A stretch of 64,000 bases of DNA, taken from assembly GCA_017621515.1 (NCBI GenBank), contig JAGASY010000004.1, positions 1 through 64,000 on the forward strand. The letters are read 5' to 3'. The notes beneath the pieces are model-generated. The model was not told where the DNA came from and made no database searches. It worked only from the letters and a program-made list of their open reading frames with translations. Positions 43,893-53,102 of the stretch are shown here, piece after piece. This stretch comes from Bacteroidaceae bacterium (lineage in GTDB: Bacteria > Bacteroidota > Bacteroidia > Bacteroidales > Bacteroidaceae). Position 1 is the first letter of the stretch, and each line of letters opens with the position of its first letter. A program made the position numbers and the translations under genes.

Positions 43893-45098
43893 TCATAAAG
43901 TTTTCTTCAGTCTCAACAAAGCCTCAATATAATAATAGTCGGCATAAATAATGGATGCGTCAATCTCAGAACCGGCAGGTTTATGCCCCACAGAATGTAA
44001 CAGGAATGAAGGTTTGGCATCCCTACTCTGATAAGCATCCGAGCTCAAACTTTCAAGCATCTTGACAGCCGCATTCTTATATTCCTCCGCCTTGTCATCA
44101 GTCACGTATGACGAAAGTTCAAGCAGTGCAGAAGCCACCACACATGCAGCAGAGGCATCGCGCGGAGCATTCGGAATGGACGGATCGTCAAAATCCCAAT
44201 AAGGCACATAATCTTCAGGCAAACGGCTCAAATATACATCCGTAACCTTTTGTGCAAAATCAAGGAAACGCTTATCTCTTGTTTCTCTATACACAACCGT
44301 GTATCCGTAAATAGCCCATGCCTGTCCACGCGCCCACATACTGCTGTCGGCATATCCCTGATGGGTGCATCCATAGAGGAAATCGCCTGAGATAGTATCA
44401 TAAACAGCTACATGGTAGGAAGTGGCATCCTCACGGAAGTGATATTTCATCGTCTTTTCCGCATGGCTGACAGCAATATCATAAAGTTTCTTGTCGCCGC
44501 CGTTCTTTGAAGCCCAGAACAACATTTCCAGATTTATCATGTTGTCCATTATTGTATTATGCCCGCCATACATTTCCACATTGCGCGGCCATGAAAGGAT
44601 GGTACCGACATTCGGATTGAACAAAGTGGCAAGGGAGTCTGCCGTGTCCAGAATCACCTTTTTATATTCAGGGTTCTTCGTCAGTCTGTACGCATTGCCA
44701 TAGCTGCAAAACACAAGGAAACCAAGGTCGTGATCGTATGCCGGAGTCTCCGAAAGAAACTTCAGTGGCTCCGTGAATTTTTCAGCCTCATGCTTTATAG
44801 AATCATTCCCCGTATATTCATAAGCATACCATAGAATACCGGGCCAGAAACCATTGCACCATTCATCTTTCGTAGTCTTGCGGCAATGCCAAGTGTCAAG
44901 ACTGTCAGGAATATTTCTTGGCACCATAGTATAATCAATTACTCCGTCCTGATTTCTCAGCTCATTCAAAGTACGATGAATCTGCGCATCACAATAGTTC
45001 AATTGCGTATCTACGTCAAAAACGGGCTTGCTCTCTGGTGAACATGCAGCCAGCAATGAGAAAGACAATGCTGCTGCAAATATAGATTTCATATTCAT
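43893..45098 (-). CDS. GH88 unsaturated glucuronyl/galacturonyl hydrolase lipoprotein
   Basis: A 401-residue lipoprotein (MNMKSIFAAALSFSLLAAC, Cys at residue 19). The (alpha/alpha)6 fold of GH88 is indicated by DEWCNGFWPGILWYAYEYTG, AYDHDLGFLVFCSYGNAYRL (first essential Asp), NTIMDNMINLEMLFWASKNG (second Asp) and SMWARGQAWAIYGYTVVYRE. These enzymes hydrate and thereby open the 4,5-unsaturated uronic acid left by polysaccharide lyases on glycosaminoglycan, ulvan, gellan or pectic fragments. It is last in the five-gene operon that starts near 51.4 kb; the lyase that would create its substrate is not in the window. Start could be Met3. Confidence 0.9.
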   Translation of the reverse strand: MNMKSIFAAALSFSLLAACSPESKPVFDVDTQLNYCDAQIHRTLNELRNQDGVIDYTMVPRNIPDSLDTWHCRKTTKDEWCNGFWPGILWYAYEYTGNDSIKHEAEKFTEPLKFLSETPAYDHDLGFLVFCSYGNAYRLTKNPEYKKVILDTADSLATLFNPNVGTILSWPRNVEMYGGHNTIMDNMINLEMLFWASKNGGDKKLYDIAVSHAEKTMKYHFREDATSYHVAVYDTISGDFLYGCTHQGYADSSMWARGQAWAIYGYTVVYRETRDKRFLDFAQKVTDVYLSRLPEDYVPYWDFDDPSIPNAPRDASAACVVASALLELSSYVTDDKAEEYKNAAVKMLESLSSDAYQSRDAKPSFLLHSVGHKPAGSEIDASIIYADYYYIEALLRLKKTL

Positions 45099-45124
45099 AT
45101 AGATGTATCAATCTTTAGTTTCTC

Positions 45125-46300
45125 TTATTTTTGTACAATCTTAACCCCAAAAGCACAATATGTCAGATAAAGTGCACATACGAGCAAAACAAAAACTCCG
45201 GCAGTAATACCTCCGGAAGCGTCGCGTGCCCAACCGATAAGCGGAGTAGCGGCACCTCCTCCGGCAACCGCTGTTATCATGAGTCCGGATATGTAATTTG
45301 CCTTATCGGGCGCACTCTGTAATGCCATCGAATATATGATTGGGAAAATACATGAGCAAAGAAAACCTATCGCTCCTACACATACAAGATTGACTGTCAC
45401 GTCAGAAGAAAAAGCCAGCACGAATATCACTGCGATACACAAAACAATATTTATCCTGAAATATTTCATTTCCGCAATCTTCGTCATCGCAAACATTCCA
45501 ATAAAAGCTCCCGCTGTACGGCACAGAAAATATATCTGCGGAGCCATTCCAGCCTCATCCACAGTCCACCCAAAGCGTTCTATCATCAGCTTTGAACTGA
45601 TAAAATTCGTGGCAACATCTATGCCGACCACAAAAAATATACCGAAGAAAAGACGGAGTATCGTACTGTCTGTCAACAAGGACAACGTACCTTTCAACTG
45701 TCCGTCAGTAGTGGCAGCCGACTGCTCACGCTTAATAGGAGTTAGCATGAGCCACAGTCCGGAAAGCAACGTGATGCCTCCAAGTACAGGAAAGCAATAA
45801 TACCACATGCCATTGTCGCCATTTCCGAAATATGTAACGGCAAAGACCACAATCCACGGCCCTACAAGCGAAGAAATCGCCTTCACAATCTGTCCGGCAG
45901 TAAGGCTTGAAGTGAGCAGCTTCTCATTTGTCACCACATTGTTAAGCAACGGATTGAGCGAAACCTGAAGTATCGCATTACCAATGCCAAGCATGGAATA
46001 TGCAAGCATACATGTCACACTATTATAAGAAATGAGCGGAAGCATCATGCCGACAATTGTCACAGCAAAACTAAAAAGCACGGCATTCTTGCGTCCAAAG
46101 CGGTTCATCATGATTCCGGTCGGTATGCCGAGAAACAAAAACCATACGAACACCATAGAAGGAACAAAGCCCGCCATCGTGTCAGACCACCCGAAAGCCT
46201 GTTTTGCATAGTCTGAAGAAATTCCAACTATGTCACAAAATCCCATTACGAAGAAGCCGAAAAGCACCGGCAAAACCTTCAATATACTATTATTCTTCAT
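45125..46300 (-). CDS. MFS sugar transporter (FucP/GluP-like)
   Basis: A 391-residue inner-membrane symporter with about 12 hydrophobic spans. It begins MKNNSILKVLPVLFGFFVMG; an upstream in-frame extension of 43 residues overlaps the GH43 gene and is rejected. Motifs: GIPTGIMMNRFGRKNAVLFS after span 2, PLLNNVVTNEKLLTSSLTAG, and an FPIIYSMALQ span near 330 typical of the FHS/FucP group. It likely imports the mono- or disaccharide set free by the surrounding glycosidases. It lies 35 bp after the GH43 gene and 26 bp before GH88. Confidence 0.88.
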   Translation of the reverse strand: MKNNSILKVLPVLFGFFVMGFCDIVGISSDYAKQAFGWSDTMAGFVPSMVFVWFLFLGIPTGIMMNRFGRKNAVLFSFAVTIVGMMLPLISYNSVTCMLAYSMLGIGNAILQVSLNPLLNNVVTNEKLLTSSLTAGQIVKAISSLVGPWIVVFAVTYFGNGDNGMWYYCFPVLGGITLLSGLWLMLTPIKREQSAATTDGQLKGTLSLLTDSTILRLFFGIFFVVGIDVATNFISSKLMIERFGWTVDEAGMAPQIYFLCRTAGAFIGMFAMTKIAEMKYFRINIVLCIAVIFVLAFSSDVTVNLVCVGAIGFLCSCIFPIIYSMALQSAPDKANYISGLMITAVAGGGAATPLIGWARDASGGITAGVFVLLVCALYLTYCAFGVKIVQK

Positions 46301-46335
46301 AAAAATATTTTTATCATCAATTAAATATTCCTTTC

Positions 46336-48006
46336 TTATCGCTTCACTTTTATCCAGTCTGCATCCATCCAACCTCTGTCGGAACCAAACGGTGCACAGC
46401 TGAAAAAGCCGAATTTCGCACCAATCCACTTTCCTTGACGCGCCTTGAAAACATTGCCGGCAGACAAAAACTTCTTTCCGTCCAGACTATAGAAGAATGT
46501 ACACTGCCCGTTACGTCCCACCTTCACACGCAGATAAATGCCGCACTCATAATTAGGTTTTGCTCCTGCATCAATCTTTCGCGAACAAGGAATCTCCGCA
46601 ATGACAGTCTCCTTTTCCGGATTTTTCTGTTCTGCATCTTTACAGACAATCTGTTTCAACACAAAGCCTTCACCTTGTTTTTCCAACGCGATGCGGCAAT
46701 AGTCCCAACCCATTACAATAATTCCGGACTGCTGACCATCGCTCTTGGCAACCACATTCAGCTTGGCTGTAGCAGAAAACTCTTCTGCCGGAAACTTCTG
46801 AAGCAACAAGTTCGGTACTTCCCAGAAGTTCACGAAGTCCTGCGAAAGTACATGCCCATAGAGACGTACATACCCTAATGAAGAGACGAAGCCGAAAGCG
46901 TCCTTATAATTCGCATGCCATTCCCACTGCTTGCCAAGAACAGGCGAGTCGAAATCATCACTTTCCACTGGAGTCTGTACCGGATATGTCCTGCCCACAT
47001 CGGGCTTCCTGTATTTACTTACAGGCTCACCACAGCCGTCACCGTCCTCATCCACACCGATAACAGGCCAATCGTTCACCCATTTCATAGGGTTAAGATG
47101 GACGACACGACCATACATTTCCTTATCCTGAAAGTTGATGAACCACGACTCTCCCGTGTTCGTATCAACCCAACCTCCCTGATGAGGGCCGTTTATGTTC
47201 GTCTTACCCTGTGCCATCACAGTCTTGCATTCATACGGGCCATAAACATTCTTCGAGCGCAAAGCCACCTGCCAACCCTTCTCCACCCCGCCTGCCGGAG
47301 CAAGAATATAATAGTATCCGTTACGCTTATAGAACTTAGGGCCTTCAATGGTATGATTACCTTCAGGCTGTCCGTCATATACCATCACAGGATCACCTAT
47401 CACATGCTTACCGTCACTACTCAGTTCACGCACGGTAATCACAGAATTAAAACCGGAACGACTCGCCGCCCAAGCATTCACAAGATATACTCTACCGTCA
47501 TCATCCCACAGCGGAGTAGTATCAATAATACCTTTGCCGGGCATGACAAGGACTGGTTTCTCCCATTCTCCCAACGGATTCCGGGTCTTCACCATAAATA
47601 CTCCCCAGTCAGGGTCGCCCCAATAGATGAAGTATTCTCCTTCGTGGTATCTTATTGACGGTGCCCACACCCCTTTTCCGTGCTGCGGCTTGTCAAAAAA
47701 CTCAACAGGTTCAATTTCTTTAAGCGCATAGTTCACAATCTGCCAGTTCACCAAATCCTTGGAATGCAGGATAGGCAAACCGGGAGTACAATTGAAACTC
47801 GATGCAGTCATGTAGAAATCATCCCCGACAGCACACACATCCGGGTCGGAATAGTCGGCATTGATTATAGGGTTCACATACGTGCCGTTGCCCTTGTCCG
47901 CCACCCACACCTCAGACACATAATTATGCTGAGCCGCAACAGGAACACCGCAACAGGCCATGAACGATGCCAAAAATATTGATTTCAACTTATATTCTTT
48001 TTCCAT
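46336..48006 (-). CDS. GH43 family glycoside hydrolase with C-terminal beta-sandwich
   Basis: A 556-residue secreted enzyme (signal MEKEYKLKSIFLASFMACCG ending near VAAQ). The five-bladed propeller (about 35-330) holds the GH43 catalytic triad candidates: Asp in NADYSDPDVCAVGDD, Asp in KGIIDTTPLWDDDGRVYLV, and Glu in GNHTIEGPKFYKRNGYYYI. A concanavalin-like C-terminal domain (about 350-556, with FSATAKLNVVAKSDGQQSG and WIGAKFGFFS) follows, as in the xylosidase/arabinofuranosidase branch. Specificity is probably beta-xyloside, alpha-arabinofuranoside or beta-galactoside. It overlaps the end of the GH97 gene by 17 bases. Confidence 0.9.
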   Translation of the reverse strand: MEKEYKLKSIFLASFMACCGVPVAAQHNYVSEVWVADKGNGTYVNPIINADYSDPDVCAVGDDFYMTASSFNCTPGLPILHSKDLVNWQIVNYALKEIEPVEFFDKPQHGKGVWAPSIRYHEGEYFIYWGDPDWGVFMVKTRNPLGEWEKPVLVMPGKGIIDTTPLWDDDGRVYLVNAWAASRSGFNSVITVRELSSDGKHVIGDPVMVYDGQPEGNHTIEGPKFYKRNGYYYILAPAGGVEKGWQVALRSKNVYGPYECKTVMAQGKTNINGPHQGGWVDTNTGESWFINFQDKEMYGRVVHLNPMKWVNDWPVIGVDEDGDGCGEPVSKYRKPDVGRTYPVQTPVESDDFDSPVLGKQWEWHANYKDAFGFVSSLGYVRLYGHVLSQDFVNFWEVPNLLLQKFPAEEFSATAKLNVVAKSDGQQSGIIVMGWDYCRIALEKQGEGFVLKQIVCKDAEQKNPEKETVIAEIPCSRKIDAGAKPNYECGIYLRVKVGRNGQCTFFYSLDGKKFLSAGNVFKARQGKWIGAKFGFFSCAPFGSDRGWMDADWIKVKR

Positions 48007-49933
48007 CATATCGTTTGTATTTCTTTATATCTTTCTTGTTGTCCAAAGGAATCATTCTTACAGCAGCCCCTCCTCTTCCTTTGAGCGCAAACTTGAGCGT
48101 CTGTCTGCTATTAACCAACAAATACATTGACCTGACACCGGTTGCCGTTTTCACCTCGTCACCCCCATCAATATAGATTTGCGCCAGATAATCGCGCCGT
48201 GCATCAAGAAAATCCAATTTCACATCCTGTAAAGAAGGCTCATTGTTCGTCATCAGTCCTACATAATAATCCTCTCCATTCCTGCGCATCATGGTGATGT
48301 TGCGTCCCGGATAGCCATCCAACACACGAGTATCATCAAAGACGGTAGGCAGATTCTCAAACCATTCTATCTCCTGTTCTCCACCGAAACGCTCCGGAGT
48401 GTCGTACCACAGCACTGTGAGCAGAGGACTATAGAAAACAAGTGAAGCCGCAAGCTGATGCGCATGAGTGTTCTTCAGACGCTTGTCGTAATAACATATC
48501 GTATAATCGGCAGCCCCGTTTATCATCCGCGTAAAAGGAAGAGTCACATTATGAGTGGCATCGGGCCATTCCTCATTGCCGCATATTCCTTCCTGCGTCA
48601 GCAGATTAGGATAAGTGCGACTGAAACCCGACGGACGAAACTCATCGTGTATGTTCATCATCAGATGGTTGTCTGCCGCCAGACGCACAAGATCATGCAG
48701 CCATGTAGCCCAACGGTGACTGGCATATTGTACAAAGCCCGACTTGACCCCGACAACACCCCATTCGCGAAGTACCGGGAACAATGTGCGTGCCTGTTTC
48801 ATCAGTGCATGCTGATTGACATACAGCCACACTCCCACTCCGCGCTCCTTGCCGTATGCAATGACTTTCGGCATATCGACAGCGGCAACGACTTTTGTAG
48901 CATCACCGTCATGACTCGTACATGGCATATACCATTGCCAGTCGAAAAGCATATAAGGTATCTTATGCTCGGCACAGAAGTCAATCACTTTCATTCCGGA
49001 CTCCGTAGATATTTTGGTGGCACGCATAATCTTTCCCGGCTTCACCCATGAATCCGCGTCAGGTATCTCACACGGCGGATTCAGGTTCAGCACGATATCG
49101 TTGTTCTCCAACAACTGCCCGGGTTTGTCTGCCGACATAATCACCTTCCAAGGAGTTGCATAATAAGTGACAATATCCACAGGACTGTACATCACACTCT
49201 CCAGTGTGCTTCTTCTCGCCTTCGAAGAACGGAAGCGGGTAAGACACCAGTCATCTACATCCGCATCTGTAATGGCAGTCCACACTCCATTCGGCAATTC
49301 AAGAGTCAGCGCACGCTCCACCGGCAGTTCAATCTCACTCACATCCTTGTGTTCGAATGTAGCTTGTGCCCATTCCTCACACCATGCCTTTGTTCCTTCT
49401 GGGAAAGCATACTCAGTCAAATCAGCCACCACCTTATGGAATATGGCTTTCGGGTGTTCAGGAAAGAAACAGCGGAAAGCAATACCTTCATTATATGCGC
49501 GGACTTCAATATTCATCCTGTAGCCGGAGCCGTCCTTCTTCGACATATAGAGTACTCCTCCATGATAGCAGTCCCTCACGGAAGAACGCTCGCCGTAGAG
49601 CGGATGCCACAATACATCGTGCGAACTGTAACTGACCGAATCCACAGTCAGATTGTCCATCCAACATTCCGGCTGTACCAGATTGCGTACTCCGAGTGCC
49701 TTTTCCCACACCCGGTTGTCCAGATCCAGTCCTGCACGCGAACTGCCCAGCACGTCCTTTTCTTTGAAACGGACACGGTAGCAGACTTCATGCGCCCCTT
49801 CCGCCTTCTGTGTCTGAAAAAATTCCACAGTCTGACATCCGTCGGGCGACGACAGCTGCAAGCTTTTTCCATCCTCAGCCTGCACAGTCGCAAAAGTAAC
49901 AAAAAGAAAAGAAAGCACGGACAACCTGCACAT
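47990..49933 (-). CDS. GH97 family glycoside hydrolase, SusB-like active site
   Basis: A 647-residue secreted enzyme; the start at 49933 gives the signal MCRLSVLSFLFVTFATVQA (an upstream Met at 49966 would overlap the preceding gene). N-terminal beta-sandwich to about residue 290, TIM barrel (YMLFDWQWYMP; VGVWLYVNQHALMKQ), C-terminal beta domain. At the nucleophile position of retaining GH97 enzymes it reads GVVGVKSGFVQYA: the Asp is replaced by Gly. It instead has Glu-rich segments HDEFRPSGFSRTYPNL and TQEGICGNEEW in the places used by inverting SusB-type alpha-glucosidases. Inverting alpha-glycosidase activity is inferred. Substrate linkage is not determined by sequence. Confidence 0.85.
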   Translation of the reverse strand: MCRLSVLSFLFVTFATVQAEDGKSLQLSSPDGCQTVEFFQTQKAEGAHEVCYRVRFKEKDVLGSSRAGLDLDNRVWEKALGVRNLVQPECWMDNLTVDSVSYSSHDVLWHPLYGERSSVRDCYHGGVLYMSKKDGSGYRMNIEVRAYNEGIAFRCFFPEHPKAIFHKVVADLTEYAFPEGTKAWCEEWAQATFEHKDVSEIELPVERALTLELPNGVWTAITDADVDDWCLTRFRSSKARRSTLESVMYSPVDIVTYYATPWKVIMSADKPGQLLENNDIVLNLNPPCEIPDADSWVKPGKIMRATKISTESGMKVIDFCAEHKIPYMLFDWQWYMPCTSHDGDATKVVAAVDMPKVIAYGKERGVGVWLYVNQHALMKQARTLFPVLREWGVVGVKSGFVQYASHRWATWLHDLVRLAADNHLMMNIHDEFRPSGFSRTYPNLLTQEGICGNEEWPDATHNVTLPFTRMINGAADYTICYYDKRLKNTHAHQLAASLVFYSPLLTVLWYDTPERFGGEQEIEWFENLPTVFDDTRVLDGYPGRNITMMRRNGEDYYVGLMTNNEPSLQDVKLDFLDARRDYLAQIYIDGGDEVKTATGVRSMYLLVNSRQTLKFALKGRGGAAVRMIPLDNKKDIKKYKRYDGKRI

Positions 49934-49949
49934 AAGCAAAACAGAATTT

Positions 49950-51398
49950 TTATTTGAACACCACATTTTCTACGTGCTCACCGATAAACATGCGGCACAT
50001 ATCAGAAGTCTTATACCATCCCGGTTTTCCCGGCATCTTGTCATGGATATGCTCACCGTTAATCTTCAGATTCTCAAAAGTAATGTCCTTTATCTGTCTC
50101 TCCTGATTATATCCAGTCATAATCGAATAATCCGCATTCGTTCCGTTATACGACACATTCTTGAAGAGCACATTCTCTATGCCACGTCCCGGAGCCGCAC
50201 AATATTTCTTATTGAAGCACACACGGAGATTGAAGAGCATTCCCTTGCGCATTTCTTCCACACGGATATTCTCGAAGCGCACATTGCGCACAAGGTTGTT
50301 GTCGCCGGCACAGATTGCCATACAGCCCTGATAATCCACCTGAAACTCTGCCTGATCGAGTATGTCGATATTTTCATAAACCACATCTTCTATGACGTCA
50401 CAATTTACGATGTCGCCATGCAGACCGATGAATATAGGGTGTGCCACATCCGCCCAAAGCACAGAGTTTGTCATCTTGATGTTCTTACATCCTCCGCTAA
50501 ATCCTTTGCGTGTAGCATAAACTGTCGAACAGTCGTCGGACGAGCGGGCGAACACGCGGTCGAAACTTACATTATTGGAAGCGAAGACATTCAGTCCGTC
50601 TCCCCATCCGTAATAGCTGATAACCTTCACATTCTCAATCTTCACACTATCGGAACCACCTGTCGGACACTGTGTGGTCATAAGACCTTCGACACTGACA
50701 CGCTTCGAGTTGGAGATATAGATACCTTCCTTACGATGCGGATAGACCATTCCGCGTCCCTGAATCTTCACATCGTGTGCATTCTCCACTCTCACACAAC
50801 CTTTTATGACCGCACCTCCTGCTACATAAAGCGTCTTTCCGGACGGAACAAGCAGAGGTTCGTCACCTAAATCATAGAATCCCGGAGCAAAATATATCAG
50901 ATTCTTGTTGCCTTTTATCTTCTTTGGCTTATTCACATCGATAGGATTGGCAAACAGCTGAAGATTATGGAATATGTCACCATTCACCTCCACCGACAGA
51001 TTGGCAGCTTCCTTCAGTTTGAAGACAAGGGTATTGCCGTTCACATCAAAAGGAATGCCGTATGACAGAGGACGCACACGTGCAGAGTCTATTTTACCGC
51101 GATTGTGAGTAACTTCCACTTCCACTTCACCTTCAAAATCAAAATATGCCATTGAGGAAGATTCTGTCACATGCTTACCTGAAACGACCTTATCCACATA
51201 TACCTTATAAGCATCCACATTCTTCCATTCGCCTCCATCTACACGAACTCTTATGCCGAAATCGGCATTCAGTTCCGCTTCTTTCGGAGCCGGATAAACA
51301 TCTACTCTACTGTTTTGTGCATAAGACATTTGTACGGACGCGAACATAGAAGCAAGTCCGACAATAGCTACTAATAAAAAATCAAATTTACTTTTCAT
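49950..51398 (-). CDS. Parallel beta-helix glycoside hydrolase (GH28/GH49-like)
   Basis: A 482-residue secreted protein (signal MKSKFDFLLVAIVGLASMFA ending SYAQ). An N-terminal beta-sandwich (about 28-145) precedes a right-handed parallel beta-helix (about 150-480) with coil repeats such as VSVEGLMTTQCPTGGSD, SYYGWGDGLNVFASNNVSFD and ARSSDDCSTVYATRKGFSGG, where the paired Asp residues (GDG, SDD) resemble GH28/GH49 catalytic sites. An N-terminal domain plus helix is more like GH49 dextranase-type or distant GH28 enzymes than plant-type polygalacturonases. It heads the operon GH28/49-GH97-GH43-MFS-GH88, and its upstream region is duplicated before the next unit. Confidence 0.8.
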   Translation of the reverse strand: MKSKFDFLLVAIVGLASMFASVQMSYAQNSRVDVYPAPKEAELNADFGIRVRVDGGEWKNVDAYKVYVDKVVSGKHVTESSSMAYFDFEGEVEVEVTHNRGKIDSARVRPLSYGIPFDVNGNTLVFKLKEAANLSVEVNGDIFHNLQLFANPIDVNKPKKIKGNKNLIYFAPGFYDLGDEPLLVPSGKTLYVAGGAVIKGCVRVENAHDVKIQGRGMVYPHRKEGIYISNSKRVSVEGLMTTQCPTGGSDSVKIENVKVISYYGWGDGLNVFASNNVSFDRVFARSSDDCSTVYATRKGFSGGCKNIKMTNSVLWADVAHPIFIGLHGDIVNCDVIEDVVYENIDILDQAEFQVDYQGCMAICAGDNNLVRNVRFENIRVEEMRKGMLFNLRVCFNKKYCAAPGRGIENVLFKNVSYNGTNADYSIMTGYNQERQIKDITFENLKINGEHIHDKMPGKPGWYKTSDMCRMFIGEHVENVVFK

Positions 51399-51421
51399 AT
51401 TATTTATTATTTATTTTATTT

Positions 51422-51615
51422 CTCTATGTGAGGTCAAGACAACAGGATACACTACCATTTCAGCTTTTTTCCTCCCTGTCTGTTAATATATACGTACAAC
51501 CTATACACAACACTTAATCACCCTACATATTTTTTTGAAATTGTGATGGTTTGTATATTGCTTTAGGCATACTTTTACCCCCTGCTTCAAAATCCCATAT
51601 TTTTTTGAGTACGTT
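51422..51615 (-). promoter_or_regulatory. Duplicated upstream regulatory region, copy 1 (beta-helix operon)
   Basis: About 190 bp directly upstream of the beta-helix gene aligns along its length with 53103-53300. Shared blocks include GTGAGGTCAA (51430-51439), CCCTGTCT and the identical 18-mer TTAATATATACGTACAAC (51483-51500), then CATAACACTTA-like sequence and CATATTTTTTTGAGTACG. The conservation outside coding DNA points to a shared activator site and promoter for both units. Confidence 0.75.
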
Positions 51616-51846
51616 CTTTGCACACAATGAAAATCATATTAGATATAGGTTACTCATCATTTTATGTGGATGTACTCAACAAATTCCTCCGTCACAAACA
51701 CCTTTATCAATCCTGTATCACTACAATTGAAGAACTCACCACGGAAGGAACGGTGCAAAAACGATGGAGGAATCTGTTGAATACACCCACTTATGACAGA
51801 AAAAATTTATTTACACAAACAAGGAGGAGAAGCTATCAAAAGTTTC
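51616..51846. other. Gap between glycosidase units
   Basis: No gene supported. Contains GATGGAGGAATCTGTTGAAT at 51763-51782, a relative of the 24-bp direct repeats flanking repeat copy D, followed by ACACCCAC, which resembles the outer end of the 0.84-kb repeats. This may be a solo end or scar of such an element. Confidence 0.5.
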
Positions 51847-53091
51847 TCACTTTTCATCCCAATATTTAATCAATCGTTCCAATTCAAGCTTTGTCACCTG
51901 CACAACAGCACCATGCTTCTGTTCAGAAAAATTAGTACGGCGCATAGGGCTTACCCCATCGTCAAAATATCCCAAGGGGGTGAATGTTTTCAAATCGGTA
52001 GTTTCGACAAAATAAAAGTTATGCGGTTCCATCGAATAACGGTCTTGCATAAGAATCCATTTTTGCTGACCAATGAGTTTCCAAAGCATCGGTGCCTCAT
52101 GAACCTGCGGAACACCATCATCGAAAGAGTAGTCTATGGTGTATGGTCCTGTCAGATTCTTGCTCGTCGAATGACGAGGATGACCATGTTCAGTAGTGAA
52201 AAGATGATAAGTGTCACCAATCTTCGTAATGTCAGAATCAATCATGTGTTTTGTCGGAACACCTTTTTCGTCTTTCGGAGCACTAAACAAGAAAGCGGGT
52301 TCGGAGGTCATAGCCGTGAAATCGTCATTCATATATACATAACGGATATGGTTGCGTCCCCGGAAGAAACGAGTGGTGAAATGCAGCAAGACCTGCCCTT
52401 TCTGTTCGTCATAAATCATTTCAGGTGCCCAAACGCACCCCACATCGCTCCAACTAATCGGTTGCCCTTCAGCATCAAACTCGCCTGTCGGAACAGTCAA
52501 GGCCGAAAAATCAAGATTCGTTCTCTGCCAATGGATGAGATCGGTACTACGCAACAACACCAGACCACGGTTGTTGCCCCAGTCATATTTACTAAAATCG
52601 CGCTCCCACTCTGTTGTGCGAATACCATCGCGCTTGCCAAATACATGCAAATCTGTCATGGCAGCAAGAAAAGCCCCGTCTTTCGGGTTACGGAAAATAT
52701 AAGGGTCGCGAATACCTTTCTGTACGGCAATAGTGTCACCAGCCATGATTGGTTTGTCATCGTTCAGTGCCGTCCAAGTATAGCCGTCCCAACTATATGC
52801 TATATGTAAACCGTGATCCGCGTCCTTGTGATAGACCATCACATAACCATCCATCTGCGGTTTCTCTTCATCCTCGTCAGCAGCTGACAAGATAGTCTTT
52901 ACACCGCTCTCTGCATTGTGGCAGACAGCTAATTGACCGCAATCAGTCTCATCGGTCAAAATATCGCCAAAGGGTAATTTACACTCCGGTTCCACTCGTT
53001 TTTGTTTAACTGTAGCTTGAACTTCAATGTTCGTCATGCCTGTCATTGTCAACAGGGCAACGGCTAAAAATCGTACATTCATCATATTCAT
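51847..53091 (-). CDS. GH43-like beta-propeller glycosidase
   Basis: A 414-residue exported protein (signal MNMMNVRFLAVALLTMTGMT ending near QA). A five-bladed propeller is indicated by repeated motifs: MVYHKDADHGLHIAYSWDGY, KGIRDPYIFRNPKDGAFLAA (IRDPYI is typical of GH43/GH117-like bases), GCVWAPEMIYDEQKGQVLLH, and HMIDSDITKIGDTYHLFTTE with a candidate acidic residue. Annotated relatives are called arabinosidases or GH43-like. It forms its own transcript with an upstream region duplicated from the neighbouring operon. Confidence 0.82.
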   Translation of the reverse strand: MNMMNVRFLAVALLTMTGMTNIEVQATVKQKRVEPECKLPFGDILTDETDCGQLAVCHNAESGVKTILSAADEDEEKPQMDGYVMVYHKDADHGLHIAYSWDGYTWTALNDDKPIMAGDTIAVQKGIRDPYIFRNPKDGAFLAAMTDLHVFGKRDGIRTTEWERDFSKYDWGNNRGLVLLRSTDLIHWQRTNLDFSALTVPTGEFDAEGQPISWSDVGCVWAPEMIYDEQKGQVLLHFTTRFFRGRNHIRYVYMNDDFTAMTSEPAFLFSAPKDEKGVPTKHMIDSDITKIGDTYHLFTTEHGHPRHSTSKNLTGPYTIDYSFDDGVPQVHEAPMLWKLIGQQKWILMQDRYSMEPHNFYFVETTDLKTFTPLGYFDDGVSPMRRTNFSEQKHGAVVQVTKLELERLIKYWDEK

Positions 53092-53102
53092 TGTTTATTT
53101 CA

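Noticed and set aside
46301..46429. 43-residue N-terminal extension of the MFS transporter
   Set aside because: It overlaps the end of the GH43 gene and is not membrane-like; MKNNSILKV starts the first span.
49974..50870. 298-codon open frame opposite the beta-helix gene
   Set aside because: Antisense shadow of a gene with strong domain evidence on the minus strand.
51793..52809. 338-codon open frame opposite the GH43-like gene
   Set aside because: Antisense shadow: the minus strand encodes a clear beta-propeller glycosidase with signal peptide.
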